DNA from: Zetaproteobacteria bacterium
Lineage (GTDB): Bacteria > Pseudomonadota > Zetaproteobacteria > Mariprofundales > Mariprofundaceae
Length of the DNA stretch: 34,869 bases
Direction: 5' to 3'
Assembly: GCA_003233235.1 (NCBI GenBank)
Contig: QILF01000134.1
Location: 1-34,869 of the forward strand
This document shows positions 8,078 through 18,459 of this stretch, in pieces. Position 1 is the stretch's first letter, and every line of letters begins with the position of its first letter. The notes beneath the pieces were generated by a model. That model saw nothing but the letters and a program-made list of their open reading frames with translations, did no database searches and had not been told where the DNA came from. A program made the translations under genes and the position numbers.

Positions 8078-8842
8078 TCAGTGCCGGAAATAATGCGCCA
8101 TGAGCCGCAAAGACAATCTTCTCGGTGTTATTTTCTGCAATAAATACAATAATTTATGACGTTTTCCCGGAACACAGTAGCCACCACCGCGATCCAGTTT
8201 TTTTAAACTTTCCTCGATAATCAGCCGCGCACGACTGCGAAAGCTGCTGCCCGGGCCTTCGGGCATGCCGGAAACATCGCGGAATCCGGTTGGCGACGGA
8301 CCCGGGGCGAGTGTCACGACGCGTACTTCGCGTTCGATTTCGACACGCATCGCCTCGCTCCAGTAGGTCAATCCGGCTTTGGCAGCAGCATAGGTACTCA
8401 TATTCGGTAGCGGTGTTTCCCCGGCCAGCGACGAGACGTTGATAATAAAACCACGATTGCGACGCAACGTCGGCAGCAATGCATGCGTTAAATCCACAGG
8501 GGCCACCAAATTGGTAAGCAACACACCCATCTGAGGATTAATTTCACGCCGCTCAAACGCGCCCCAGACACCGAAACCGGCATTGTTCACCAACCCGTAC
8601 AAATCAGGATACTGCTTGACTGTTTCGATAAATTCCTCACGTGCTGAATCAACCGATAAGTCGGCATATAGGCAGTCGTGATCGTGTGGTGATTTCAGGA
8701 CATGCAGCGTCATTTGCATGCGCGGTTTGTCGCGCCCGTGCAGCAGCAGGCGATAACCGCGTTGCTCCAGTTGGCGGGCGAATTCACAGCCGAAACCACC
8801 GGATGCGCCGGTAATCAGCACCCGTGGTCGCGTATCAGTCAT
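8078..8842 (-). CDS. Short-chain dehydrogenase/reductase (SDR) family protein
   Basis: VLITGASGGFGCEFARQL, NNAGFG, SSLAGETPLPNMSTYAAAKAG (Rossmann fold and YxxxK). Confidence 0.9.
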   Translation of the reverse strand: MTDTRPRVLITGASGGFGCEFARQLEQRGYRLLLHGRDKPRMQMTLHVLKSPHDHDCLYADLSVDSAREEFIETVKQYPDLYGLVNNAGFGVWGAFERREINPQMGVLLTNLVAPVDLTHALLPTLRRNRGFIINVSSLAGETPLPNMSTYAAAKAGLTYWSEAMRVEIEREVRVVTLAPGPSPTGFRDVSGMPEGPGSSFRSRARLIIEESLKKLDRGGGYCVPGKRHKLLYLLQKITPRRLSLRLMAHYFRH

Positions 8843-9681
8843 CCTCTGTGACCTTGCGCCCGCTCAATCGACTGCATGCTGCGTTTTCTTTTTGCAAAAG
8901 CGCACACCTCATGCACACCACTGGCTTCGAGCAATTCGAGGCATGCATCCATGCCGTGACCAACAGCATCCGGGCCGTGTGCATCGGAGCCGTAAGCGAA
9001 GGGGATTTTCAATTCTGCAGCGCGTTTGACGATGCGCGGATGCGGATAAATCTCGCCAACCGGCTTGCGTAAACCCGCCGAGCTTATTTCCAGCGCACAG
9101 TCGGCTTTTTGCACCGCTTGCAGCATCGCCTCCTCGGCTGCCAACACGCGTACGCTGCCTTCAGGCGGGCGATGGCCGAATTTCTTAATCAAATCAGGAT
9201 GGCCGATAATATCAAACATACCGGTTGCCGCCGATTGCGCCACCAGATCGAAATAAGCGCAGTAAACCTCCTCAACGCCAACCACATCCCAATGGGCAAG
9301 GCGCGCCGGATTATCGAAATCCCAATCCTCGATATAGTGCACCGAGCCGATGATATAATCCCAATCGTAGAGTCCAATCATACGCGCAACCCCTTCTTCA
9401 CTGCCGAGACGAAAATCCGCCTCTAAACCGATACGCACCGTCAAATCATCCGCCAATACATCGCGCACCTGTTCTACTTCCGTTAAATAACCGTGCAATT
9501 CCGCTGGCGACATCCGCCAATCGTCCATGAACCCCTTCGGCATTGGCGAATGATCGGACATCCCGATTTCAACCATCCCCATCGCCAGCGCCACCTCGGC
9601 AAATTCGCGCACCGTACCACTGGCATGATGACAGCGTGGCGTGTGCATGTGGTAGTCGGGAACAGGACAAAAGCGCATCAA
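8839..9681 (-). CDS. PHP-domain histidinol-phosphatase-like protein
   Basis: PDYHMHTPRCHHASGTVREFAEVALAMGMVEIGMSDHSP...IIGHPDLIKKFG...FAYGSDAHGPDAVG, HisJ/HisK-type PHP motifs; 4-nt overlap with the SDR gene. Confidence 0.85.
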   Translation of the reverse strand: MMRFCPVPDYHMHTPRCHHASGTVREFAEVALAMGMVEIGMSDHSPMPKGFMDDWRMSPAELHGYLTEVEQVRDVLADDLTVRIGLEADFRLGSEEGVARMIGLYDWDYIIGSVHYIEDWDFDNPARLAHWDVVGVEEVYCAYFDLVAQSAATGMFDIIGHPDLIKKFGHRPPEGSVRVLAAEEAMLQAVQKADCALEISSAGLRKPVGEIYPHPRIVKRAAELKIPFAYGSDAHGPDAVGHGMDACLELLEASGVHEVCAFAKRKRSMQSIERAQGHRG

Positions 9682-9917
9682 CGGAACTTAAGGGAAAAGT
9701 AAGCCCCCTGTCCAGCAATTTTGACTGTCTGGAAGTCCTTGATTTGCGCCTGTCTGATCAAAACCGTGCCCTCAGGCAGCCTTGGTGGAATAGCAGCTTA
9801 CCTGCGGCATTATTCCAGCAAACAACACCCGTTTGACTATGGATGCCCCGAAAACGTGACGCTGGCGCAAACCTTATGTTAGCTTGCGGGCATAAATCAA
9901 TATGAAGTGAGGTTCAT

Positions 9918-10262
9918 ATGGCCTTTGTAGTTACCCAGCTTTGCAAAGATTGCGTTGATACAGCATGTGTTGAAGTCTGTCCTGTCGACTGCTTCTTCCA
10001 ACCGAAAGAAATCAGTGCCGACACTCCGAACATGCTTTATATCTCTCCGGAAGAGTGTATCGACTGCGCTGTTTGCGAGCCGGAATGCCCTTGGGAAGCA
10101 ATTTATCCCGAAGAAGACGTGCCCGAAGTATTCGTCAGCGATATTGCGCTGAATGAAATTAGCGATACCAATCGTGATGCTTTTGATCTTGCCAAAGTTA
10201 AAGAGCATGAGCCGCCAAGCGCCGATGAAGTCGCCGAAAACAAAGAAAAATACGGCCTCTAG
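9918..10262 (+). CDS. fdxA: 7Fe-type ferredoxin
   Basis: [18 protein letters not shown]...[16 protein letters not shown]; FdxA-like size and layout. Confidence 0.9.
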   Translation: MAFVVTQLCKDCVDTACVEVCPVDCFFQPKEISADTPNMLYISPEECIDCAVCEPECPWEAIYPEEDVPEVFVSDIALNEISDTNRDAFDLAKVKEHEPPSADEVAENKEKYGL

Positions 10263-10374
10263 CCCAATTTTACCAGCCATACGGGCGGCTCAGTAAAAAC
10301 GGGCCGCCTGTTTCTTTGCCAACCACCAACCTGCCTACTTTTCCCGTGCAGCCATCCCCCTCCCTTCCCCCGCA

Positions 10375-11487
10375 ATGACTGACCCGCGCCCGGCACTGAT
10401 TGGCATGACCCACAACGATTTGCTTGCCTTGTGCGAACAAGCTGGGGTCAAAAGCGTACATGCCGACACCTTGCGCGCGCATATTTTCCGGCGTGGAAAC
10501 CAGAACGTCCGCGATATTTCCGATATACCGCACGAATTTTACCGCTTCCTCGAAGAACACACCTGCCGACTGGAACCTGCATTAAGCGCCGCGCAACAAA
10601 GCGAAGATGGAACAGGAAAATTTCTACTGCGCATGGCAGATGGCCGCGAAATCGAAACGGTACTCATTCCCGGTAAGGGGCGGTTAACGCAATGTATTTC
10701 CACACAAGTCGGCTGCGCGGTTGGTTGCACATTCTGTTTAACGGCTGTTGGCGGGCTGATACGAAACCTTGATACAGCGGAAATGATTGCGCAAATTCTG
10801 ACTGCCCAGACATATGCCAGAGAAAAACATGGTGAAATGAAATTTGGCGAAGAAACCTCTACCGGACAACGACCACGCAATCTTGTTTTGATGGGCATGG
10901 GCGAGCCGCTGCACAATTACAATGCCGTAGCACGTTTTATCCGCATCGTTACCGACCCCGCAGGCATGGCTTTTTCACCGCGCCGCGTCACGGTCTCCAC
11001 GGCAGGGTATGTACCGGGAATCATGCGCATGACAGACGATAATTTACCATGCAATCTGGCGCTTTCGCTCAATGCCACAGATGATAAAACACGCAATCGT
11101 ATTATGCCCATCAACCGTCGCTGGCCTATTGCCGAGGTTCTTGAAGCAACACAACGCTTTGCCAGAGGCAGCAACAAGCGCATTCTTATCGAATACGTTA
11201 TGCTCGCCGACATCAACGACAGTGATGCCGACGCACACCGCCTGCTTTTTCTGCTCAAAAACATCCCCTGCACCATCAATCTCCTGCCGTTTAATCATTT
11301 TTCAGGAAGTGAATTTCAGCGCCCCGATAACACACGCGTCGATAGCTTCGCAAAAATCGTAAGTCACGCCGGTAAAGTCGTCATCGTTCGCGAATCGCGC
11401 GGGCGCGATATTTCAGCGGCCTGCGGACAACTGCGCAGCGAAAGCCAACAACGCAAAACATCAATAACATCTACCGCAGCGACTTAA
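10375..11487 (+). CDS. rlmN: 23S rRNA (adenine2503-C2)-methyltransferase, radical SAM
   Basis: QVGCAVGCTFCLTAVGGLIRNL (CxxxCxxC), LVLMGMGEPLHNYN, VTVSTAGYVPGI, IEYVMLADIND. Confidence 0.93.
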   Translation: MTDPRPALIGMTHNDLLALCEQAGVKSVHADTLRAHIFRRGNQNVRDISDIPHEFYRFLEEHTCRLEPALSAAQQSEDGTGKFLLRMADGREIETVLIPGKGRLTQCISTQVGCAVGCTFCLTAVGGLIRNLDTAEMIAQILTAQTYAREKHGEMKFGEETSTGQRPRNLVLMGMGEPLHNYNAVARFIRIVTDPAGMAFSPRRVTVSTAGYVPGIMRMTDDNLPCNLALSLNATDDKTRNRIMPINRRWPIAEVLEATQRFARGSNKRILIEYVMLADINDSDADAHRLLFLLKNIPCTINLLPFNHFSGSEFQRPDNTRVDSFAKIVSHAGKVVIVRESRGRDISAACGQLRSESQQRKTSITSTAAT

Positions 11488-11570
11488 ATCAACGTTTTCC
11501 TTGTCAAACAACCACCGTTTACGGCATCCTTGACGCATCCAGCTATCATTGTTGTAAACGGGGCTTCATT

Positions 11571-12068
11571 GTGAGGAGAAGAAACATGCACATGCTATTC
11601 AGGTTCGGGTTTATTTTTGTTCTAACAATATCGCTAACATCCTGCATCACTACCGACGGTTTCAGCCTACCCGGTATCGGCACCAGCGATACGGCAGAAA
11701 CAACAGCACCGGTTACTTCTGATGGCAAGGCTATTCCACCGCCCGTTATTGCCGAATTCGGGGACATTCCGATTCCACGTGAACTCACCCGTCAGGATGA
11801 CCAAAGTTTTATTTACGAAGCACCGGGAACCGTTATCGGTGTCATGGTTTATACCGGCCACCGTATTGATCCAAACAGTTTGAACGGTTTCTTCCGCGAG
11901 CAGATGCCCGCGCAAGGTTGGCGTTTCATCAACGCTTACAAGGATCAAAACATCGACCTGTTCTATTTGAAAGACAATCGCAGTTGCCAGATTTCCATTA
12001 AATCCGGCATGCTGGAAACAAAAGTGATTATTAAGGTCGGACCTTCCTCATCGGGAAACGGTGGCTGA
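11571..12068 (+). CDS. Putative lipoprotein of unknown function (start possibly 11586)
   Basis: Signal peptide with lipobox FVLTISLTSC; GAGGAG ribosome-binding site upstream. Confidence 0.7.
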   Translation: MRRRNMHMLFRFGFIFVLTISLTSCITTDGFSLPGIGTSDTAETTAPVTSDGKAIPPPVIAEFGDIPIPRELTRQDDQSFIYEAPGTVIGVMVYTGHRIDPNSLNGFFREQMPAQGWRFINAYKDQNIDLFYLKDNRSCQISIKSGMLETKVIIKVGPSSSGNGG

Positions 12069-12283
12069 CTGAAAACGGACAACACGCCCACCTGACCATT
12101 TACATGTTTTTTATGCGCTGTTAAAGAAGCGCTGATCAATTCATGAATTCGCTGTTGCATTCATCATACACCAACTCGGCGTTGCAACATTTCGCAATAG
12201 CCGTGCTATGACGCGCATGTTGCGCCTTGATTTGGCACATTCTTAATTGCAAGCTGCTTTACCCAGAATTAATCAACACTTCC

Positions 12284-12859
12284 TTAAAGGCTACTTAGAT
12301 TATCGCGTGCTACGGTGTATTTCGGATCAATGCGTAGCGCATCGTTAAACTCGCTTTTTGCCCGATCCCGGTCATGGCGTTCGTTGCGCGAATAATACGC
12401 GACGCCGAGATCATTATGCGCCTGTGCATTATCCGGACATAGTTTTACGGCCTGTTCCAGAAAATAAATCCTGTCGTCGTTATTTGCGCTACCGGCTGCA
12501 CGACTAACATAATCTTTTGCAGCATAACAATCACGTCCGGCTATCTTCGCCCCGCCCCGATACGCTGCCGACGGTGCGACTGGCGATGTAAGCGACTGCT
12601 GCTGCGCCTGCGCCTCCCTGCGCCCCTCCTGTTTAGCTTTTTTCTCGCTCTTATCCATCTGATTACCCAGAAAATAACCACCAAGCGCGCCAATCACCGC
12701 ACCCTTACCCGAACCCCCTGTTCGATCTGCGGCATGACCGATAGCCGCACCTGCACCTGCGCCGAGCAATGCGCCCATCAAACCCTTCTCGCCAGCCATT
12801 GAAGGTGTTGCCAACATCAGTATTGCAACGGCAATCATCCATACCTTACGCATTGCCAT
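12284..12859 (-). CDS. Secreted glycine-zipper protein with C-terminal TPR-like segment
   Basis: Signal peptide MRKVWMIAVAILMLATPSMA, GALLGAGAGAAIGHAADRTGGSGKGAVIGALGGYFLGNQMD, then AHNDLGVAYYSRNE...ALRIDPKY. Confidence 0.75.
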   Translation of the reverse strand: MAMRKVWMIAVAILMLATPSMAGEKGLMGALLGAGAGAAIGHAADRTGGSGKGAVIGALGGYFLGNQMDKSEKKAKQEGRREAQAQQQSLTSPVAPSAAYRGGAKIAGRDCYAAKDYVSRAAGSANNDDRIYFLEQAVKLCPDNAQAHNDLGVAYYSRNERHDRDRAKSEFNDALRIDPKYTVARDNLSSL

Positions 12860-13000
12860 GACCTCCTGTTTATCGGTCACAAAACCAAACACTGAGGCAG
12901 ACAATATTCACGACCCGACCTTAAGGCACAGGTATACTCCGAGAGTCTCAGCTATAATAAGTATAGTCCATGAAACAGAATATTACATGTTACATGGCAG

Positions 13001-13039
13001 AAAAAAGGCCCGGCAGGAATGCTAACGTCCGACCGGGCC
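13001..13039 (-). terminator. Rho-independent terminator (minus strand) downstream of the OmpA-family gene
   Basis: GGCCCGG (13007-13013) / CCGGGCC (13033-13039) stem; AAAAAA at 13001-13006 gives a U tract on the minus-strand transcript. Confidence 0.65.
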
Positions 13040-13064
13040 ACATGTTAAAAAACAGAAACTATTG

Positions 13065-13223
13065 AGCCACTTGCAAAAGTCGTGAGCGGCGATTTTCGTC
13101 CCCACTCCGGCGCGATTTTAAGTTGGAATTTCAGCAAATGGAACCACCATTCACCTCATTCCAACTTAAAATCGCACTCGAAGTGGGATTGCAACTCATC
13201 CACCCAGACTTTTGCAAGCGACT
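13065..13223 (+). repeat. Dispersed palindromic element, copy 1 (159 bp), flanked by CTATTG direct repeats (13059-13064, 13224-13229)
   Basis: AGCCACTTGCAAAAGTC...GACTTTTGCAAGCGACT termini; reverse complement closely matches 32904-33074; internal perfect inverted repeat GCGATTTTAAGTTGGAAT/ATTCCAACTTAAAATCGC. Confidence 0.92.
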
Positions 13224-13913
13224 CTATTGAATATCCTGATCCGGCTTAATAATCATTTCCACACGGCGATTCAGCTGCCTTCCGGCCTCACTGGCATTGC
13301 TGGCACGCGGTTCAAGTTCGCCGCGCCCCTCGCTACGAACCCGCCGTGGATTCACACCTCTGTCTTCCAGATAAAAAGCCACAGCGCGGGCACGTTGCTC
13401 GGATAAACTCTGATTGTAAGCAGCGGAACCAACATCATCGGTGTGTCCGATAATAGTAATGGAACTGCGATTATAACGTTGCAGGATATTAGCAACCTTA
13501 TCCAGCGAACTGGCAAACGCCGGATTGATTTGTGCCGAATTGAAATCGAACGACACCTCGCTACTCATGGTTATTTTCAGGTTTTCATTACGCAGGCGCT
13601 CAATTTCAATCTGATGCGCACGCTTTTCACTTGCCAACTGCTGCTCGAATTCCGCCTGCTGCTTATCCATATAATAGCCGACACCAGCACCCATTGCGCC
13701 ACCTGCCGCCGCACCAATCAAAGCCCCTTTCAAAGCTCCGCCTGAATGATCGCCTTGAAAACCAATCACCGCACCGGCAAGTGCACCAAGTGCAGCTCCG
13801 GCGGCGGCTTTTTGCTTAGCCTGGGCATTCGGATCGTTGGGTGTAGTGACACAAGCAGTTAAAATCACTACCAGCATCAGGGAAAGTCCGTATTTCATCG
13901 TTCTATGCATCAC
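13224..13913 (-). CDS. OmpA-family lipoprotein with glycine-zipper domain
   Basis: Lipobox LMLVVILTAC; glycine-zipper GAALGALAGAVIGFQGDHSGGALKGALIGAAAGGAMGAGVG; OmpA motif IIGHTDDVGSAAYNQSLSEQRARAVAFYL. Confidence 0.88.
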   Translation of the reverse strand: MMHRTMKYGLSLMLVVILTACVTTPNDPNAQAKQKAAAGAALGALAGAVIGFQGDHSGGALKGALIGAAAGGAMGAGVGYYMDKQQAEFEQQLASEKRAHQIEIERLRNENLKITMSSEVSFDFNSAQINPAFASSLDKVANILQRYNRSSITIIGHTDDVGSAAYNQSLSEQRARAVAFYLEDRGVNPRRVRSEGRGELEPRASNASEAGRQLNRRVEMIIKPDQDIQ

Positions 13914-14012
13914 TGCCTCCGAGCAAGGTTAAATCAAGATGAGAAACTATAATTCAGAATGTGAAAAATTCACAGGGGAATGGCTGCGCCATCAAGTTAC
14001 CCACCACAATCA

Positions 14013-14651
14013 TCACAAATCGAGCCATGGCGCATCACTGCGCCGTTTTTCCTCGTAAACGCGAATATCCGCACTATTTTCCAATGTCAGTGCAATATCG
14101 TCCAGACCGTTGAGCAAACAATGTTTACGAAAAGGTTCGACATCGAAATTCAGCACCTCGCCCGCAGCCGTAGTTACTGTTTGTGCCTGCAAATCAACCG
14201 TTAGTTCATAGCCTTCTTTTTCTGCACAGGCTTTGAATAACCCATCCAGCGCATCGCCATCCATAACAATCGGTAACATGCCGTTTTTAAAGCAGTTATT
14301 GTAGAAAATATCTGCAAATGACGGGGCAATAATACAGCGAAAACCGAACCCAAGCAGCGCCCACGGCGCATGCTCGCGCGACGAACCACAACCGAAATTT
14401 TCGCGTGCCAGTAAAATAGACGCATCCCGATAACGTGTCTGATTAAGCACAAAATCCTTTTTCTCCGGACGGTTTGTGCAATCCATGCCCGGTTCACCGC
14501 GATCCTCGTAGCGCCATTCGTCAAACAGAAACGGCCCGTAACCGGTGCGCTTGATACTCTTCAAAAATTGTTTGGGAATAATCGCATCAGTATCGACATT
14601 GGCACGATCCATCGGTGCGACCAAACCCTTAAGTGTTGTAAATGCCTGCAT
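14013..14651 (-). CDS. leuD: 3-isopropylmalate dehydratase small subunit
   Basis: [39 protein letters not shown]...[19 protein letters not shown]; start set at MQAFTT. Confidence 0.93.
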   Translation of the reverse strand: MQAFTTLKGLVAPMDRANVDTDAIIPKQFLKSIKRTGYGPFLFDEWRYEDRGEPGMDCTNRPEKKDFVLNQTRYRDASILLARENFGCGSSREHAPWALLGFGFRCIIAPSFADIFYNNCFKNGMLPIVMDGDALDGLFKACAEKEGYELTVDLQAQTVTTAAGEVLNFDVEPFRKHCLLNGLDDIALTLENSADIRVYEEKRRSDAPWLDL

Positions 14652-14661
14652 CGTTATCTCC

Positions 14662-16080
14662 TTATTGCCAATCACGGACATCAACAAAATGCCCTTTAAT
14701 GGCTGCCGCTGCGGCCATCGCCGGACTGACAAGATGGGTTCGTCCACCCATGCCCTGCCGTCCTTCAAAATTGCGATTGCTGGTCGAAGCGCAACGTTCG
14801 CCCTGCTCCAGACGGTCCGCATTCATGGCCAGACACATTGAGCAACCCGGTTCACGCCATTCAAATCCGGCAGCACGAAAAATAACGTCCAAGCCCTCTT
14901 CTTCGGCCTGTTTTTTAACCAAGCCCGAACCCGGCACGACCAGCGCCAATTTGATATTTTTTGCAAGCTTATGCCCCTTGGCCAAGGCAATCGAAACAAC
15001 ATCTGCTGCTGCACGAAAATCCTCAATCCGGCCATTCGTACAAGATCCGATAAATACCTTATCCACGGCAATGTCGGTGATTCTCGTACCCGCCTGCAAA
15101 TCCATATATGCAAACGCCCGCTGCCAACCTTCTTTCTGCACGGCATCTTTCGCATCACTCAATTCCGGCACTGAATCCGTCACCGCCAACACCATTTCCG
15201 GGCTTGTTCCCCAACTGACTTGCGGTGCAATATCAGCAGCATCGAATATCATTTCCTTATCGAATTCAGCGTCCTCATCGGAACGCAATTCACGCCACGC
15301 CGCCTCAGCCTTCTGCCAATCCTCACCCGTCGGCGAATAGGGCCGGTTTTTCACATATTCAAGCGTTGTTTCATCGACAGCCACCATGCCGCAACGCGCA
15401 CCGGCTTCGATAGTCATATTGCACAACGTCATGCGTCCTTCCATGGATAATTCACGAATCGCCGCACCGGCGAACTCGATGGCGTAACCCGTGCCACCGG
15501 CAGTGCCGATGCATCCGATAATATACAAGGCCACATCCTTGCCGGTAATGCCAACAGGCAGCGCGCCGTCAACGCGAATACGCATGCGCTTCGGTTTTTT
15601 CTGAATCAGACACTGGGTCGCCAGCACATGCTCCACTTCAGATGTGCCGATTCCCATTGCAATCGAACCGAAAGCACCATGCGTGGAAGTGTGCGAATCG
15701 CCGCAAACGACCGTCATGCCGGGCAGCGTCAGCCCCTGTTCCGGACCGACCACATGCACAATTCCCTGCCGGATATCGTCCATGCCGAATTCGGTGATAC
15801 CAAACTCACGGCAGTTCGTGTCCAGCGCCTCGACCTGCGTGCGTGACACCGGGTCGGCAATACCGTTGGCGCGATTCGTGGTCGGCACATTATGATCGGG
15901 CGTCGCCACAGCCGCAGCCACCCGCCACGGTTTACGGCCAGTCAGACGCAAGCCTTCAAATGCCTGCGGACTGGTCACTTCGTGCACCAGATGGCGATCG
16001 ATATAAAGCAGCGCCGAGCCGTCTTTACTGGCTTTAACTACGTGCTGTTCCCAGACTTTATCGAACAATGTACGAGCCAT
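14662..16080 (-). CDS. leuC: 3-isopropylmalate dehydratase large subunit
   Basis: [15 protein letters not shown]...[32 protein letters not shown]...[14 protein letters not shown]...[12 protein letters not shown]. Confidence 0.95.
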   Translation of the reverse strand: MARTLFDKVWEQHVVKASKDGSALLYIDRHLVHEVTSPQAFEGLRLTGRKPWRVAAAVATPDHNVPTTNRANGIADPVSRTQVEALDTNCREFGITEFGMDDIRQGIVHVVGPEQGLTLPGMTVVCGDSHTSTHGAFGSIAMGIGTSEVEHVLATQCLIQKKPKRMRIRVDGALPVGITGKDVALYIIGCIGTAGGTGYAIEFAGAAIRELSMEGRMTLCNMTIEAGARCGMVAVDETTLEYVKNRPYSPTGEDWQKAEAAWRELRSDEDAEFDKEMIFDAADIAPQVSWGTSPEMVLAVTDSVPELSDAKDAVQKEGWQRAFAYMDLQAGTRITDIAVDKVFIGSCTNGRIEDFRAAADVVSIALAKGHKLAKNIKLALVVPGSGLVKKQAEEEGLDVIFRAAGFEWREPGCSMCLAMNADRLEQGERCASTSNRNFEGRQGMGGRTHLVSPAMAAAAAIKGHFVDVRDWQ

Positions 16081-16098
16081 ATCCACCTCGGATAATCG

Positions 16099-16152
16099 TT
16101 TATTTATTTTCATATAAATGCGGATTATATGCTTGACAATTGAATAAATAAA
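16099..16152. promoter_or_regulatory. Inverted repeat TTTATTTATT / AATAAATAAA in the leuC-LysR divergent intergenic region
   Basis: 10-bp perfect arms at 16099-16108 and 16143-16152. Confidence 0.5.
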
Positions 16153-16162
16153 AGGAAATAAT
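16133..16162 (+). promoter_or_regulatory. Putative sigma70 promoter for the LysR gene (TTGACA - 18 bp - AATAAT)
   Basis: TTGACA 16133-16138 and AATAAT 16157-16162. Confidence 0.45.
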
Positions 16163-16186
16163 CTCCATCTATGATGAATTTTTCTC

Positions 16187-17110
16187 ATGCATATTCACCC
16201 CGTGTCTAGGCCAGCTTCTTCCCGCAACCCGTCACTCAATGCTTTACGGGCATTTGCCATCGCCGGTTCACACCGCACCCTGCATGCGGCTGCCGCCGAA
16301 CTATTCGTCACCCCTTCTGCACTCAGCCACCAGATTCGCAGACTTGAAGAGCAGCTGGGTGTAAAGCTGTTTGTGCGCAGCAGACAGGGCCTGACGCTAA
16401 CAGGAACGGGAAAAGCGCTGCACCCGAAGGTCGCCGCTGTATTCACACAACTGGAAGAAGCACTACGCATCGTTCAACCTGCAAACCATCCCGGCACACT
16501 CACGGTCAGCATGCTTTCCACCTTCGCCATGCGCTGGTTTATTCCGCGTCTGTACCGTTTTCAACAACAGTATCCAGATATAAAACTACGCATCTCAACA
16601 TCTATCGAACTTGTCGATTTTGAGCAGGAAGACGTTGATTGCGCCATCCGCTCCGGGCAGGGGGTTTGGTCGGGGACGCAAACGATACGTCTGCTCGACG
16701 AACAATTTACACCGGTATGCAGCCCGTCCCTGCCAACCCAGGATAATCCGCCGCTTAGCCGGCCTAGCGATCTGGCTGGATATACGCTTCTGCACTCAAA
16801 ACTGCGACCAGACGATTGGCAGGAATGGTTTGCGGCAGTTGGACTCAGCACCTTTACGCCACGTCGGGAGCAAGAATTTGAAACACGGAATTTTGCTATC
16901 GCAGCTGCTATTCGCGGACTCGGAGTAGCCATTATCGACCCGTTATTGGTGCAAGAGGCTCTGCAAGACGGACTGCTGATTCAGCCGTTTACCCAAGCCC
17001 TGCCAACGCGGAGTGCCTATTATCTGGTCTGGCCGACAAACCGCGAGGAAAGCAAAGAACTATCTGTTTTCAAGGTATGGCTAATCGCCGAAGCTACGGC
17101 AAACACGTAA
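16187..17110 (+). CDS. LysR-family (GcvA-like) transcriptional regulator
   Basis: [56 protein letters not shown]; divergent from leuCD. Confidence 0.9.
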   Translation: MHIHPVSRPASSRNPSLNALRAFAIAGSHRTLHAAAAELFVTPSALSHQIRRLEEQLGVKLFVRSRQGLTLTGTGKALHPKVAAVFTQLEEALRIVQPANHPGTLTVSMLSTFAMRWFIPRLYRFQQQYPDIKLRISTSIELVDFEQEDVDCAIRSGQGVWSGTQTIRLLDEQFTPVCSPSLPTQDNPPLSRPSDLAGYTLLHSKLRPDDWQEWFAAVGLSTFTPRREQEFETRNFAIAAAIRGLGVAIIDPLLVQEALQDGLLIQPFTQALPTRSAYYLVWPTNREESKELSVFKVWLIAEATANT

Positions 17111-17270
17111 TTCCGGTCTGTGCCACGCAAGCTGCGATTCAACCTGTCCCACTTCCGAAATTCACCATCTGCGGTTATCCTGCCGCCCGCTTGGGGTCAG
17201 GTCTAAATAGGCCTGATTCCGGGGAAGCGAATTCGCCTTATGCTTTAATATGGAATCGGGAGTTTTGGTT

Positions 17271-17831
17271 ATGAAACGCATGATTTTAGTATTTGGGTTA
17301 TGTTCCACTATTGGGATAACAACAGCACAAGCGATTGAAATAGAGGGTGTACACATCGCCGATAGAGTAGAAGTCGGCGGGCAATCTTTGCTGCTTAATG
17401 GGGCAAGTGTTCGCAGCAAATTCTTCTTTGATATCTATATTGGCGCACTGTATTTAGCCAATAAAACGGAATCAGCGCAAGAAGCGATCAATAGTAAAAG
17501 CAATAAGCGGGTGTTGTTGTATTTTTTATATGGTGAAGTGCCTAAGGATCGCCTGGTTAAGGGCTGGACTATTGGGTTTGAGAAAAACAGCAAAGGTCAT
17601 ATGAAAGAATTACAAGCTCGCCTCAATCACTTGAATGGTTTCTTTCAGGATATGAAAAAGGGGGATACCGTCTCTTTTGATTTTATAGATCATGGTGCAA
17701 CCATAGTGATGATGAATGATAAAGCTGTAGGGAGCATTGAAGGCGTTGACTTTCAACAAGCTCTGTTGGCAGTGTGGTTGGGTGATAATCCCGCAGATAA
17801 TGACTTGAAAGCAGGTATGTTGGGTGAATGA
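17271..17831 (+). CDS. Secreted chalcone isomerase-like domain protein
   Basis: Signal peptide MKRMILVFGLCSTIGITTAQA; EIEGVHIADRVEVGGQSLLLNGASVRSKFFFDIYIGALYL. Confidence 0.75.
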   Translation: MKRMILVFGLCSTIGITTAQAIEIEGVHIADRVEVGGQSLLLNGASVRSKFFFDIYIGALYLANKTESAQEAINSKSNKRVLLYFLYGEVPKDRLVKGWTIGFEKNSKGHMKELQARLNHLNGFFQDMKKGDTVSFDFIDHGATIVMMNDKAVGSIEGVDFQQALLAVWLGDNPADNDLKAGMLGE

Positions 17832-17894
17832 GTTTGACCTTTTACGGAAGGCCGCGAGGGGTTGGGTTTTAGTTTCGCGGGTTTTGGTTCTGGA

Positions 17895-18233
17895 TCAAGC
17901 TGCTTGTTTCTCCAGTCGGACAATCCGTCCTTCATGCCCGCCCACCTTTTCGCCTACGACACGAATATCTTCTTTGAGTTCATAGCAAAGCGAATCAACC
18001 TTGGTATCAAGCGAATCGTGCATGATCTTAATCATAGACATGGCCTCTATATGCTGATTTTGGGATGTGACCTGTACCCGGTCGATTTTTTGATCCAGAG
18101 CAGCATGGCTTTCAAGCAACAGGTCGAATTTCCCGTTCATATAGAGCCACTTGCAAAAGTCGTGAGAGGCGATTTGCAAGCGGCTCATATACTCAAAAAT
18201 AACTTCCATACGATGCCTTTCGTCGCCAGTCAT
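17895..18233 (-). CDS. Hypothetical coiled-coil-like protein carrying an in-frame element insertion
   Basis: ORF starting MTGDERHRMEVIFEYM; helical heptad-like C-terminus; contains copy 3 of the palindromic element. Confidence 0.6.
   Translation of the reverse strand: MTGDERHRMEVIFEYMSRLQIASHDFCKWLYMNGKFDLLLESHAALDQKIDRVQVTSQNQHIEAMSMIKIMHDSLDTKVDSLCYELKEDIRVVGEKVGGHEGRIVRLEKQAA
18144..18185 (+). repeat. Dispersed palindromic element, copy 3 (42 bp, internally deleted), flanked by CATATA direct repeats (18138-18143, 18186-18191)
   Basis: GAGCCACTTGCAAAAGTCGTGAGAGGCGATTT joined to TGCAAGCGGCT; both ends match copy 1. Confidence 0.85.
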
Positions 18234-18459
18234 GCATCTCCTCCCTGACCAATAAATCAAATTTGTAGCTTACGCCTCCCCTGCAAATGATGACAAGCAA
18301 CGGCAATTCAGCGCAGACTAATCAGGACTCATTCACCTGACTGATCAAGATACAAAGTCTTGTTTTGCACATTTCCCTTCTCCCTGCCCGCGCGAGGCTT
18401 CCGAAATCATCCGTCTACCGTTATCCTGCCGCTTCATCAGGTAAGCAACCGGAGGGGCA

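Noticed and set aside
10283-10312. Possible terminator after fdxA (GGCGGC...GCCGCC)
   Set aside because: Short stem with large loop and only a weak T-rich tail; not strong enough to call.
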